Positions 37,315-45,934 of a stretch of 64,000 bases of DNA are shown here, piece by piece. The notes under the pieces were generated by a model, which saw only the letters and a program-made list of their open reading frames with translations, ran no database searches and was not told the origin of the DNA. How positions within the stretch are numbered: position 1 is the stretch's first letter; every line of letters starts with the position of its first letter. The position numbers and the translations under genes are program-made. Source of the DNA: UBA1765 sp045615885 (GTDB lineage: Bacteria; Fibrobacterota; Fibrobacteria; Fibrobacterales; Fibrobacteraceae); NCBI GenBank assembly GCA_045615885.1, contig JAZLFR010000073.1:1-64000 (forward strand), in the 5' to 3' direction.

Positions 37315-37965
37315 ATGAATGTAGCTTTCTTGCTTAAAGAATATTTTGATGATATGGGTTCCGTCTCTATTGATGTTTTTGACTCGCAAACCTTGAATGA
37401 AGTGTACAAGCAAGTTTTGGAAACGTTGACTTCTCATTTTAGTATTGAAGTCGGTGTTCTTCAAGCTATAAACTATTGTTTTTATGAAATATTAGATAAT
37501 GTTCATCTTCATTCTGGCAAGCCTTTGGGAACCGCGTTGACTCATTATGATGCAGAACATTCTGTACTTAAAGTATTGGTTGCAGATGATGGTATGGGGA
37601 TAAGGGCTTCTTTGGCTGAAAATGAGAAATATCGGAATGTTACTGAGCAAGAAGCTTTGAAATTATGCTTAAAAGATTCCGTATCTGATGGCAAGGGGAT
37701 GGGTTTTGGCCTTTATGCTACATCTCGTCTTGTGAAAAATATCGGAATAAAATTTATTCTTCATTCTGGGCATAGTAAGCTTGTTTATCAGAATGGCGAA
37801 ACTAAAGTCATTGAAAATGGCCTTTGGCAAGGAACTATTGTCTATATGGAAATAAAGACTTCGGAAGATATAGATCCTGGTGAGGTTGTTGACCATCGAA
37901 CGGATGTTGAAGGTGAATTTAACGAGATATTTGTTGAAACGGAGGCCTTGGAAAAGCTATGGTAG
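37315..37965 (+). CDS. HATPase-domain protein (GHKL fold)
   Basis: This 216-residue protein has the GHKL ATP-binding motifs: N-box NYCFYEILDNVHLHS (about 57-70), G1 VADDGMGI and G2 DGKGMGFGLYATSRL. There is no histidine-phosphorylation domain, so it resembles anti-sigma-type kinases (SpoIIAB/RsbW) rather than a sensor kinase. The C-terminal 40 residues are acidic. It starts two bases after the orphan wzt fragment and overlaps the STAS-like gene by seven bases. The tight pairing suggests the two products interact in a partner-switch manner. Composition is AT-rich relative to wzm and wzt. Confidence 0.8.
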   Translation: MNVAFLLKEYFDDMGSVSIDVFDSQTLNEVYKQVLETLTSHFSIEVGVLQAINYCFYEILDNVHLHSGKPLGTALTHYDAEHSVLKVLVADDGMGIRASLAENEKYRNVTEQEALKLCLKDSVSDGKGMGFGLYATSRLVKNIGIKFILHSGHSKLVYQNGETKVIENGLWQGTIVYMEIKTSEDIDPGEVVDHRTDVEGEFNEIFVETEALEKLW

Positions 37966-38261
37966 AATTTAAGTTTTCACAGTTTGGAACAGATTTTGGG
38001 ACTCGTGATATGGGTGCTAAAATTCGCCAGCAGCTCCGTCCGCTGCTGAATGGAAATGATGTTGTTGTACTTGACTTTACTGGGGTTAATGTCGTTACGA
38101 ATTCTTTCGCAGATGAATGTATTGCGAAGTTATTGCTTGAAATGTCTCTAGATGAACTGAAAAAATGTACGACATTTCGTGGCTTAAATCCGTTGGCTGA
38201 GCGAAGTGTACTTGTTGCTTTGCAGAGACGTTATCGGGTACTGCAAACGCAGTCTGCTTAA
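37959..38261 (+). CDS. STAS-like domain protein (DUF4325 type)
   Basis: This 100-residue protein has the pattern of STAS-like DUF4325: GTRDMGAKIRQQLRPLL, a buried strand VVVLDFTGVNVVTNSFADEC where STAS antagonists have D(S/T)xG, and LLEMSLDELKKCTTFRGLN. The Ser of NSFADE may be the phospho-acceptor or switch position. It overlaps the HATPase gene and ends 25 bases before intact wzt. The likely role is as target or partner of the adjacent ATPase; no regulated sigma factor is nearby. Confidence 0.78.
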   Translation: MVEFKFSQFGTDFGTRDMGAKIRQQLRPLLNGNDVVVLDFTGVNVVTNSFADECIAKLLLEMSLDELKKCTTFRGLNPLAERSVLVALQRRYRVLQTQSA

Positions 38262-38286
38262 TTGACTGGTAAAATCGGAATTTTCA

Positions 38287-39558
38287 ATGTCAACAGCGAT
38301 TGAGTTCAACAATGTGGGTAAGATGTACCGCCTGGGCCGTGTGGGCACAGGGACTTTGAGCCATGACCTGAATCGCTTTTGGCAGACGAAAATTTTACGC
38401 CGCGAAGATCCGTACCTGAAAATTGGCCAGACCAATGACCGCACCACTAAGGGCGACTCCGATTATGTTTGGGCCTTGCGTGATATCAACTTTAAGGTGG
38501 AAGAAGGGGAGGTCCTTGGCATCATCGGCAAGAACGGAGCCGGTAAAAGTACCCTGCTAAAACTCCTGAGCAATATTACTACGCCCTCCACCGGCGAAAT
38601 CATTGCATACGGTCGCATTGCAAGTCTCCTTGAAGTGGGCACCGGGTTCCACCCCGAAATGACCGGCCGCGAAAACATCTACATGAACGGCTCCATCATG
38701 GGAATGACCCGTGGTGAAATCAATCGTAAGCTGGATGAAATTGTTGATTTCGCAGGTGTAGAGCGTTATTTGGATACTCCCGTAAAGCGCTATTCCAGCG
38801 GCATGAAAGTTCGCCTGGGATTTGCCGTGGCTGCATTCCTGGAACCGGAAATCCTTGTGGTGGATGAAGTGCTTACCGTAGGCGATGCGGAGTTTCAGAA
38901 GAAGGCTTTGGGCAAAATGAATGATGTTGCCAAGGGTGGCGGTCGTACCGTACTTTTTGTGAGCCACAATATGGCGGCGGTTAGGAGCCTGTGTACCAGG
39001 GGTGTTGTGTTGCAGAATGGCATGCAAGTTTTTGATGGCGATGCTAGTGATGCCGTGGATGTTTATACCAGCCAATGTTCCAATGTAGGTAACGCAAGGA
39101 TTGCCGACAGCATCAATAAAAAAATTGACCATCTTGAAAATATTCGAATTTTCTTCAATGGAACTGAAAATACGGAAAGCTTAATTGCTGGTAACCAGGA
39201 CTCCGTAGAAATCAAGATTGAAGGAACGACCACAGTTCCTATTGAAGCTTCCATCAAGATGATTTTCAAGACGCTTTCGGGAGTGCCGATTATGTGCTTT
39301 GCCGATGGACGTTGTACCGGAGTGTTGGAACACTTGGAAGGTAACTTCTCCTATTCTCGTAAAATCAGCTTGCCCCGTTATATGGCGCAGGGTGACTATC
39401 TAATAGATGTTAGCCTGCATAAGCCTAGCGTCCTAACTTATTTTTATGCTAAGGACTGTGCTATAGTTCATGTGCAGAATTCAGATGAGGTGAACGGCAT
39501 TCCTTTGAAGTTGCGAACTGAAGGTGCGTTTAGCTTAGAATCGAAGGAGGAGTGGTAA
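38287..39558 (+). CDS. wzt: Polysaccharide ABC exporter ATP-binding protein
   Basis: This 423-residue protein powers Wzm. Its nucleotide-binding domain has Walker A GKNGAGKST (near residue 83), signature YSSGMKVRLGFAVA, and Walker B ILVVDEVLTVGD followed by the H-loop FVSHNMAAV. From about residue 255 a C-terminal beta-sandwich Wzt domain follows. In characterised systems that domain reads the terminal modification of the glycan. The ATPase part is GC-richer and host-like, whereas the C-terminal domain is AT-rich, suggesting the two halves have different histories. The first 19 codons are duplicated at 37214. Confidence 0.92.
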   Translation: MSTAIEFNNVGKMYRLGRVGTGTLSHDLNRFWQTKILRREDPYLKIGQTNDRTTKGDSDYVWALRDINFKVEEGEVLGIIGKNGAGKSTLLKLLSNITTPSTGEIIAYGRIASLLEVGTGFHPEMTGRENIYMNGSIMGMTRGEINRKLDEIVDFAGVERYLDTPVKRYSSGMKVRLGFAVAAFLEPEILVVDEVLTVGDAEFQKKALGKMNDVAKGGGRTVLFVSHNMAAVRSLCTRGVVLQNGMQVFDGDASDAVDVYTSQCSNVGNARIADSINKKIDHLENIRIFFNGTENTESLIAGNQDSVEIKIEGTTTVPIEASIKMIFKTLSGVPIMCFADGRCTGVLEHLEGNFSYSRKISLPRYMAQGDYLIDVSLHKPSVLTYFYAKDCAIVHVQNSDEVNGIPLKLRTEGAFSLESKEEW

Positions 39559-39630
39559 TGTTGTTGGTGGTGATGCAAAGTTTCAGAAAATGGTGAAGGC
39601 TGAAAGTGCAATAGCAAATGAGAATATATT

Positions 39631-40620
39631 ATGAGGCAAATAGCAGGATTGGAACAACATAGAAATGATAAAGTACAATTATTACGAGCAATCTCTATAA
39701 TAGCTGTTGTACTCCTTCATACTTGTCCCGGTGGAGAATGGGGAGTCTATTGCAGACCATTTATCAACTTTCCGGTTGCTACTTTCATTTTTTTGTCGGG
39801 GTATTTAAGTTGCGTAGATAATGACAATTGGGCAATTTTCATAAAGAAGCGTGTTTTAAGGGTGATTATTCCTTATGTTATTTGGACTATTCTGTATTGT
39901 ATCGCAAAAAAAGCATGGACCCCTGAAGCGTTGTTGTATAATCTTATAGCGGCAAGAGGCCATAAAATATTGTATTTCATAATTGTTTATATTCAGTTTG
40001 TTCTATTGACTCCTTTTATAGGGAAACTTGCAAAATCACATTACCGGTGGGCTGGATGGTGTATCGCTCCAATTGCAGTGCTGATATTTAAGTATTATCC
40101 AGCCCTGTCTGGTATAGAATACCCGTCAACTTTAAAGATAATAATCGGAAATTGTTGCCTTGTATGGTTTTCTTTTTATTATCTTGGTATAATTTTAGGT
40201 AATGGTATTTTGACTCGTAGAGATAGGCTTGCTTTATTAGTTGTGCTTTATTGTTTTGCCTTGCTATTACAAATTTCAGAAGGATATTGGTTGTTTCAAT
40301 TAGGTTCTGATTTCTATATCCGCCAAACAAAACTGTCTGCAATGCTTTCGACTACCATATTCCTGCTCATTGCCTATTGGTACTTGAAATCTTCGAAGAA
40401 AATGGGAATTAATCCTGCTCTTAAACTGATAGGAGACTATTCTTTTGGAATATACTTGTCTCACATGATGATTAAGCAGATTTTGACTTCTTTACCGTAT
40501 TATAGCAATTTACCTTTTGTTGCCAATTCAATGGTAATTTTACTCTTTAGTTTCTTACTGGTATATTGTGGTGACAAACTATTGGGCGTCCGATGCAGTA
40601 AATGGTTGGGATTTAAATAA
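39631..40620 (+). CDS. Acyltransferase family 3 (O-acetyltransferase-like)
   Basis: This 329-residue polytopic membrane enzyme has about ten helices. It begins NDKVQLLRAISIIAVVLLHTCPGG, with the conserved Arg and His of acyltransferase-3 proteins. PVATFIFLSGYLSC and GDYSFGIYLSHMMI near the end also match the family. It likely O-acetylates a sugar of the exported glycan. Between wzt and this gene a 70-bp stretch (39558-39630) encodes a short out-of-place peptide, GGDAKFQKMVKAES, possibly a gene remnant. Its stop overlaps the next start (TAATG). Confidence 0.82.
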   Translation: MRQIAGLEQHRNDKVQLLRAISIIAVVLLHTCPGGEWGVYCRPFINFPVATFIFLSGYLSCVDNDNWAIFIKKRVLRVIIPYVIWTILYCIAKKAWTPEALLYNLIAARGHKILYFIIVYIQFVLLTPFIGKLAKSHYRWAGWCIAPIAVLIFKYYPALSGIEYPSTLKIIIGNCCLVWFSFYYLGIILGNGILTRRDRLALLVVLYCFALLLQISEGYWLFQLGSDFYIRQTKLSAMLSTTIFLLIAYWYLKSSKKMGINPALKLIGDYSFGIYLSHMMIKQILTSLPYYSNLPFVANSMVILLFSFLLVYCGDKLLGVRCSKWLGFK

Positions 40621-41687
40621 TGAAAGTACTTTTGGTAGGTGCAACATTCAACTCTAATTTCGGAGATCTGCTTTTCTCGCACATGTTCTACAACAAATGC
40701 AAGGAAGTGGGGTTTGAAAAAGTGTCCTTCTGGCAATGGCCGGAACATGTGTTCTGTGACTTCTGTCGAAACGAGTTGGATTATCACGAAAGAATTTCCG
40801 TTTGGCAGTCTCTTAGGTATGACGCTCTCATTCTTCAGTCGGGTGGAATGATGGGGGATAGGATATATACCAAACTTGGTGTTAGATTGCGCTTCATTCG
40901 TTATTTTGTACCGGCATTATTGTTTACCCTATTGCGTAAGCCTGTCTATATCCTGGGATGTGGAGGTGGTCCGCTATATTCCGGCCGTATGCGCAAGATG
41001 GCCAAATTTATTTGGAACAGGGCCAATAGGATTACGGTAAGAGATGAAGAAACACGTGATTACTTCCAGTCGATAGGCGTGACACGTGAAATAGAGGTGA
41101 CGACTGATACCGCACAGGTCATCACGCCCCAACAGCTGCCTCCATTTGATAAAAGTGCCGAATTAGGAAACTACTTAAAGGGAAGAAAGATGCTGTTGTT
41201 TGTAGCACATTTCCCTAAGAAAGGTGATGCTCAGGAAAGTATAATATTGCCTGCTATCAGAGCGTTTTTGCAAGCTCATCCGGACTATGCTCTTGTGGTA
41301 ACGACAGACAAGGCAGAAATGAACGACAAAACAGTGGCATTTATGGACGGCAAGAAAGATTATTTCATTTACCGTTACCATGACTGCTACCAGTTGGCTT
41401 CGTTGTTAAACTGCGCAAATGTGATTATCACCCTTGGATTACACATAGGCATAGTCAGTGCGTCTTTGGGTAAAAGTGTCATCTCCTTTCCGCATCATTA
41501 CGATAAGACTCATCGCTATTATAAGCAGATTGGAGAGAGTGAAAGGTGTATAGAATTATCAAAAGTGGACGAATCCATAGTGCTTAGCCAATTGGAGAAG
41601 TTCCATTCAACCCCAATTGTGCTCTCGCCCCAGATAAGAGAATTGGCAAAAAAGAATTTGGATATAATTGACGATATAATTTTATGA
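40620..41687 (+). CDS. Polysaccharide pyruvyltransferase-family protein
   Basis: This 355-residue GT-B-like protein of the PF04230 type has MKVLLVGATFNSNFGDLLFS, LILQSGGMMGD, PVYILGCGGGPLYS and VTVRDEE-like RITVRDEETRDYF. It also has TDTAQVI, LNCANVIITLGLHIGI and SLGKSVISFPHH in the family order. Such enzymes add pyruvate ketals from PEP to sugars, though some are sugar transferases. It overlaps both neighbours by 1-4 bases, so it is tightly co-translated. Confidence 0.82.
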   Translation: MKVLLVGATFNSNFGDLLFSHMFYNKCKEVGFEKVSFWQWPEHVFCDFCRNELDYHERISVWQSLRYDALILQSGGMMGDRIYTKLGVRLRFIRYFVPALLFTLLRKPVYILGCGGGPLYSGRMRKMAKFIWNRANRITVRDEETRDYFQSIGVTREIEVTTDTAQVITPQQLPPFDKSAELGNYLKGRKMLLFVAHFPKKGDAQESIILPAIRAFLQAHPDYALVVTTDKAEMNDKTVAFMDGKKDYFIYRYHDCYQLASLLNCANVIITLGLHIGIVSASLGKSVISFPHHYDKTHRYYKQIGESERCIELSKVDESIVLSQLEKFHSTPIVLSPQIRELAKKNLDIIDDIIL

Positions 41688-42631
41688 TAAACTATTCCTT
41701 CATCATACCACACAAAAATATACCCGACCTGCTGAGGAGATGCGTGTCAAGCATCCCCCGGAGAGATGACATTGAAATCATCATCGTTGATGATGCAAGC
41801 GATCCGGAGGTGGTCAATGAGCGCACCATGGCAGACGTGATAGAACAGCCTTGTGTGAGGATGATATTTACAAAGGAGAATGGTGGATTAAGCTATGTCA
41901 GAAATGTTGGAATAAAGAATGCTTCAGGTAAATGGACTTTCATTGCAGATGCAGATGACTTCCTGATGCCGGGAGCATTGGAAATGTTGGATAAATATAA
42001 GGATAGTGATTCTGAAGTTGTTTGTTTCCATATATGTGCTAAGGACTGTTACACTTTGGAACCATGCAATAGATGTTGGTACCTTAACAAACATATGGAT
42101 CGGGCGGCAGCCGGCGAAATGTCTATGAACATGTTGCTGATTAATGTCGTGACCACATGGACAAAATTGGTGAAACGAGAATTTTACATTCGTCATGATA
42201 TTTGTTTCCAGGAGGAAACTAGAATCTGGACAGACTTATTCTGGGCAAAGTTACTTGCTCTGAAAGCTCAAAAAATTGAGGTGTCTCCGGATGTTTTGTA
42301 TTGTGTGACGGAGCGAAGTACCAATATGTCTAATACATACGTTTCCAAAGAGTATATGAAACAGATGTACTATGTAGTCAAGACAAGCAATAGACTGGTG
42401 GTGGATAATGGCAAGATTGAATATGTGTCGAACATAGATTTTTTCTTCAAGAAAATACGCAATCTTAGCTTGTTAATGTATTGGAAATACTATTTCCTCG
42501 CTCTGATTGATGGTACATTCTGTTTGACAACGATGAAGTATTCATTTAAACAGCGTATGCATTATCTCCTGTTGTTTACACGCTGGTTGCGTCCAAGAAA
42601 ATCTGATTTCCACCCAGTCACTCAGAAATGA
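41684..42631 (+). CDS. Glycosyltransferase family 2
   Basis: This 315-residue GT-A enzyme has N-terminal FIIPHKNIPDLLRRCVSSI, IIIVDDASDPEVV, GGLSYVRNVGIKNASGKW and the metal-binding DADDFL at about residue 90. The C-terminal part is basic without membrane helices. It adds a sugar to the growing lipid-linked chain; donor and acceptor are unknown. ATGA overlap with the preceding gene. Confidence 0.85.
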   Translation: MINYSFIIPHKNIPDLLRRCVSSIPRRDDIEIIIVDDASDPEVVNERTMADVIEQPCVRMIFTKENGGLSYVRNVGIKNASGKWTFIADADDFLMPGALEMLDKYKDSDSEVVCFHICAKDCYTLEPCNRCWYLNKHMDRAAAGEMSMNMLLINVVTTWTKLVKREFYIRHDICFQEETRIWTDLFWAKLLALKAQKIEVSPDVLYCVTERSTNMSNTYVSKEYMKQMYYVVKTSNRLVVDNGKIEYVSNIDFFFKKIRNLSLLMYWKYYFLALIDGTFCLTTMKYSFKQRMHYLLLFTRWLRPRKSDFHPVTQK

Positions 42632-42655
42632 ATGATAATATAAGAATGCGTAAAA

Positions 42656-43591
42656 ATGAACATAATTAGTCGGATAAAGAATTATCTTATCTCAAGAGAC
42701 CAGGTTACAAGGGATCTTATTAGACAGCGAAGTCGTAGGATTGAGCGGGAATTGCAATTCTTTGTACGTTCTGAGCGTCTAAAGGACTATATTTATAAGT
42801 GTAAGGATCTAGGTGTATCTGACGAGAAGTATTGCGAACAAGAAGTAATCGTTTCTCTTACAACTCATGGCAAACGCTTATACGATGCTGCAACAACAAT
42901 AGAAAGCGTCATGCAGGGCTCCATGCGTCCAAACAGAATTGTTTTATGGTTAGGTGAAGAACTTAAGGATGAGGAACTTCCCATATCTCTGCAGCTCCAG
43001 CAGAAGCGCGGACTTCAGATAGAATATTGCAAAGATATACGTTCTTATACAAAGCTGGTTCCTGCCCTTAGAAAGTATCCTAATGAGATAATCATTACCA
43101 TCGATGATGATCTCGTATATGAGCCAGACTTAATAGAAAACCTTTTTAGGACATATAAGGCTAATCCATCATGTATCTGTGCTAACAGAATTCACGAGAT
43201 TGTGTTGGGAGAAGATGGAAAACCAGTAGAATATCTGAAATGGAGGTTGAATGCTTATCCAAAGGCTGCTTCACCATTGAATTTCTTCACAGGTGCAGGT
43301 GGAGTTTTATACCCGCCACATAGCTTGGATGAAGAAGTATTCAACGAAGAGGTTTTCCTAAACATCTGCAAATATGCAGATGATATTTGGTTCTTTGCCA
43401 TGGCAAAGAAGAAAGGAACTGATATCATAAAGAGTTTCACACATAGCTCAAGAGGAGAGGACTATGTGGAGAATTTAAATGTCCAGGATGTAGGATTGAA
43501 ACTGGTGAACTATGATGGAGAGCATCTGAATGACATTCAATTTGAGAAGGTCTTTACATTCTATGATCTCTACAGTTTATTGGACAAATAA
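42656..43591 (+). CDS. Putative glycosyltransferase (GT-A fold)
   Basis: This 311-residue protein is not a classic GT2. It has VIVSLTTHGKRLYDAATTIE, a series NRIVLWLGEEL, LVPALRKYPNEIIITIDDDLVY with a DDD metal motif near residue 150, and FFTGAGGVLYPPHSL. This pattern occurs in uncharacterised glycosyltransferases of capsule loci. A charged helical N-terminus precedes the fold. The operon position supports a sugar transfer role. The donor is unknown. Confidence 0.65.
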   Translation: MNIISRIKNYLISRDQVTRDLIRQRSRRIERELQFFVRSERLKDYIYKCKDLGVSDEKYCEQEVIVSLTTHGKRLYDAATTIESVMQGSMRPNRIVLWLGEELKDEELPISLQLQQKRGLQIEYCKDIRSYTKLVPALRKYPNEIIITIDDDLVYEPDLIENLFRTYKANPSCICANRIHEIVLGEDGKPVEYLKWRLNAYPKAASPLNFFTGAGGVLYPPHSLDEEVFNEEVFLNICKYADDIWFFAMAKKKGTDIIKSFTHSSRGEDYVENLNVQDVGLKLVNYDGEHLNDIQFEKVFTFYDLYSLLDK

Positions 43592-43595
43592 TATT

Positions 43596-44756
43596 ATGCT
43601 GATAGGAAGAGTATATAGAAAATTAAGATTCTATCTCGCGCGTGTAGCGTGCTGGTTTGTTGTATCGCATCCACGAATCTGCTATTGTTTATGTAAGAAG
43701 AATCTTTGCTGTATGGATATGCAGACGTTTGTGTTTGAATGTACCAAATACGCCCGTCTCTTTCATGCTCATTCTAAGGGGTATGACGCTCCTGAACTGC
43801 AAATGCAGATATATGCGTTCACACGACAGTCCATCAGCCTCATCTCAAATTCGTTGGAAATGTCTGAAAATCCCTGTGAGCCAACAGTGCTTGCTGTGGT
43901 AAAAGATGATTTGGAACGAATGAAGCTCTTCTACCGGCATTATCAAGATTTGGGCGTAAAACAGTTTGTGGTGATTGATAATGGATCAACCGATGGTACA
44001 TTGGAATGGATGTCGCGACAGCAAGGAACCCGCTGTTATAGCGTGACCACAAAATTCCAATCAGAAAAGAAAGTGGCTTGGATAGAAAAAGCTCTGGCAC
44101 TTACTGGATATAATAGATGGTATGTGGTGGTAGATTCTGATGAATTGTTGGACTATATCGGTAGTGAGCAGCATGATTTGAAAAACTTGATGCTCCATGC
44201 ACAGAAAAATGGCTATAAGCGTTTGAATGGATATATGTTGGATATGTATTCCGACAAACCACTGTTTACAGAAGAATGCAAATATAACGAGATTGTTTCC
44301 CGATTCCGCTATTTTAATGTTTCCGGCTATTATCCTAAAAACTATCATAGCCGTATCATTGACACTGAAATCAACTCGCTGAGAGGAGGCCCACGGGAAA
44401 GGCTTTTCAAGAATAAAGAAATTAGTCTGAATAAGCAATCTGTTTTCTATTTTGATATGGATGCCCTTTATAGCAATCCTCATTATCTGTGGCCCTATCA
44501 GGGATGTGGAGAGGATTCTTGCAGTTTTGTGTTGCGCCATTATAAGTTTCTCAAGCAGGATCTGTGCGAGTTTGAAAAACGTATTGAGGAAAAGAACTTC
44601 TGGAATGGAAGCCAGGAATATAGAATGTATATGGCAGCCTATCAGGACAATTCCTGTATTTGCATGAAGCACAATGAGTCTGTAGAATATAAAGACTCTC
44701 ATTCATTAGCTGTTCTTCCTTTCTTGGAAACACTGTTTAAGAAAAAAGCATGTTGA
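43596..44756 (+). CDS. Glycosyltransferase (Glyco_tranf_2_4-like)
   Basis: The start is taken as ATG 43596, just after the previous stop, giving 386 residues. Upstream in-frame codons lie inside the preceding gene. The fold region from about residue 90 reads VLAVVKDDLERMKLFYRHYQ, FVVIDNGSTDGTLEWM and WYVVVDSDELLDYIG, with the DSD metal motif, as in PF13704-type glycosyltransferases. The C-terminal half contains HSRIIDTEIN and LRHYKFLKQDL. It overlaps the next GT2 gene by seven bases. Confidence 0.75.
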   Translation: MLIGRVYRKLRFYLARVACWFVVSHPRICYCLCKKNLCCMDMQTFVFECTKYARLFHAHSKGYDAPELQMQIYAFTRQSISLISNSLEMSENPCEPTVLAVVKDDLERMKLFYRHYQDLGVKQFVVIDNGSTDGTLEWMSRQQGTRCYSVTTKFQSEKKVAWIEKALALTGYNRWYVVVDSDELLDYIGSEQHDLKNLMLHAQKNGYKRLNGYMLDMYSDKPLFTEECKYNEIVSRFRYFNVSGYYPKNYHSRIIDTEINSLRGGPRERLFKNKEISLNKQSVFYFDMDALYSNPHYLWPYQGCGEDSCSFVLRHYKFLKQDLCEFEKRIEEKNFWNGSQEYRMYMAAYQDNSCICMKHNESVEYKDSHSLAVLPFLETLFKKKAC

Positions 44757-45874
44757 AACTATCTATCATAATAGCGTTGTATAACAATCGAATTTTTATT
44801 AAGGACTGTATAGATTCGATATACCAGCAGTCGCTCTCGGAGGATGAGTTCGAGGTGATTGTGGTGGACGACTGTTCGACGGATGGTGGAGGTGATTGGG
44901 TAGAACAATATTATTCAAACCGATCAAATTTGCGTGTTGTCCACCATGATGTAAACAAAGGATTGGGTGAAGCTCGTAATACAGGATTAAAAAACGCCAA
45001 AGGCAATTATTTGCATTTTGTAGATGCTGACGATTTTATTCTTGCTGGTTCTTATCGGTATCTGATCGACAATATACTTCCATTAGAGTCGGATGTAATC
45101 TACACTTCTTTCGTAAGGAACGGACTTGTTGGAGATTGTTTTGAGAACAAGCCTGTATCATATACAGGAAGCATTCGTGAATATGTGTGTGCTAATAGTG
45201 TGAGTGTTCTCGTTTGGCGAAAGATATTCAAGCGAACCTTCATTGAGCGGAATAAATTGCATTGGTTGCCGATTAGCTATAATGAGGATGCGCTCTTTAC
45301 ATGGAATGCTTTACATTATGAAGGATCCTTGACCACTTGGCTGGCGAAAATATATTCCTATCGGACGAATGAAAATGGTATTGTTCGCGTTAGAAATGTG
45401 GAGCAGGTAAAAAAATCTATAGACGATTTGATAATTGTAAATCAGCAGTTGAAATCTTTTGCCGATTACTATCAAAATTGCCGACCTGTATTTGAAAACT
45501 TTACAATGAGGTATCTGATTTTATTTAACCGCATTTTATGCACCCCATATTCGTACAAGGAACAGAAGGAAATTTTTGCTCGCTGTGCCGAAATAGGGAC
45601 CAAACACTTGATTGGTGGCAAACAAATAAAGATAATTGACTTTATCTATCGTCATCCCAGGTTATATCGCATGACACAGAGATTTGTCCTTATCGCATAT
45701 TTTGGATGTAACCGGATAAGTGAGCATGAAGGCGATTACCTTTCACACCGATTATCGGATGGTAGTTGCTTGCGTTTGATTAATAATGCGTTGAGTTATA
45801 TTTTGTGGCTATTTTATAGAGTGTTTGCAAAAATAAAGCGTGGGTTGTTTGCGGGTAGAATGTGCAGCTTGTAA
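44750..45874 (+). CDS. Glycosyltransferase family 2
   Basis: This 374-residue GT-A enzyme has KLSIIIALYNNRIFIKDCID, VIVVDDCSTDGGGDW, KGLGEARNTGLKNAKGNY and DADDFI at about residue 95. The receptor part includes WRKIFKRTFIERN and NEDALFTW. It is AT-rich like its neighbours. The last 45 residues include one hydrophobic stretch that may contact the membrane. A gap of 60 bases with a TATAAT-like word follows. Confidence 0.86.
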   Translation: MLKLSIIIALYNNRIFIKDCIDSIYQQSLSEDEFEVIVVDDCSTDGGGDWVEQYYSNRSNLRVVHHDVNKGLGEARNTGLKNAKGNYLHFVDADDFILAGSYRYLIDNILPLESDVIYTSFVRNGLVGDCFENKPVSYTGSIREYVCANSVSVLVWRKIFKRTFIERNKLHWLPISYNEDALFTWNALHYEGSLTTWLAKIYSYRTNENGIVRVRNVEQVKKSIDDLIIVNQQLKSFADYYQNCRPVFENFTMRYLILFNRILCTPYSYKEQKEIFARCAEIGTKHLIGGKQIKIIDFIYRHPRLYRMTQRFVLIAYFGCNRISEHEGDYLSHRLSDGSCLRLINNALSYILWLFYRVFAKIKRGLFAGRMCSL

Positions 45875-45934
45875 AACATAATTGTATGTTATAATTAGAT
45901 TTGCAATGTTGAATTTTTTATTGTAGGTAGCAAG

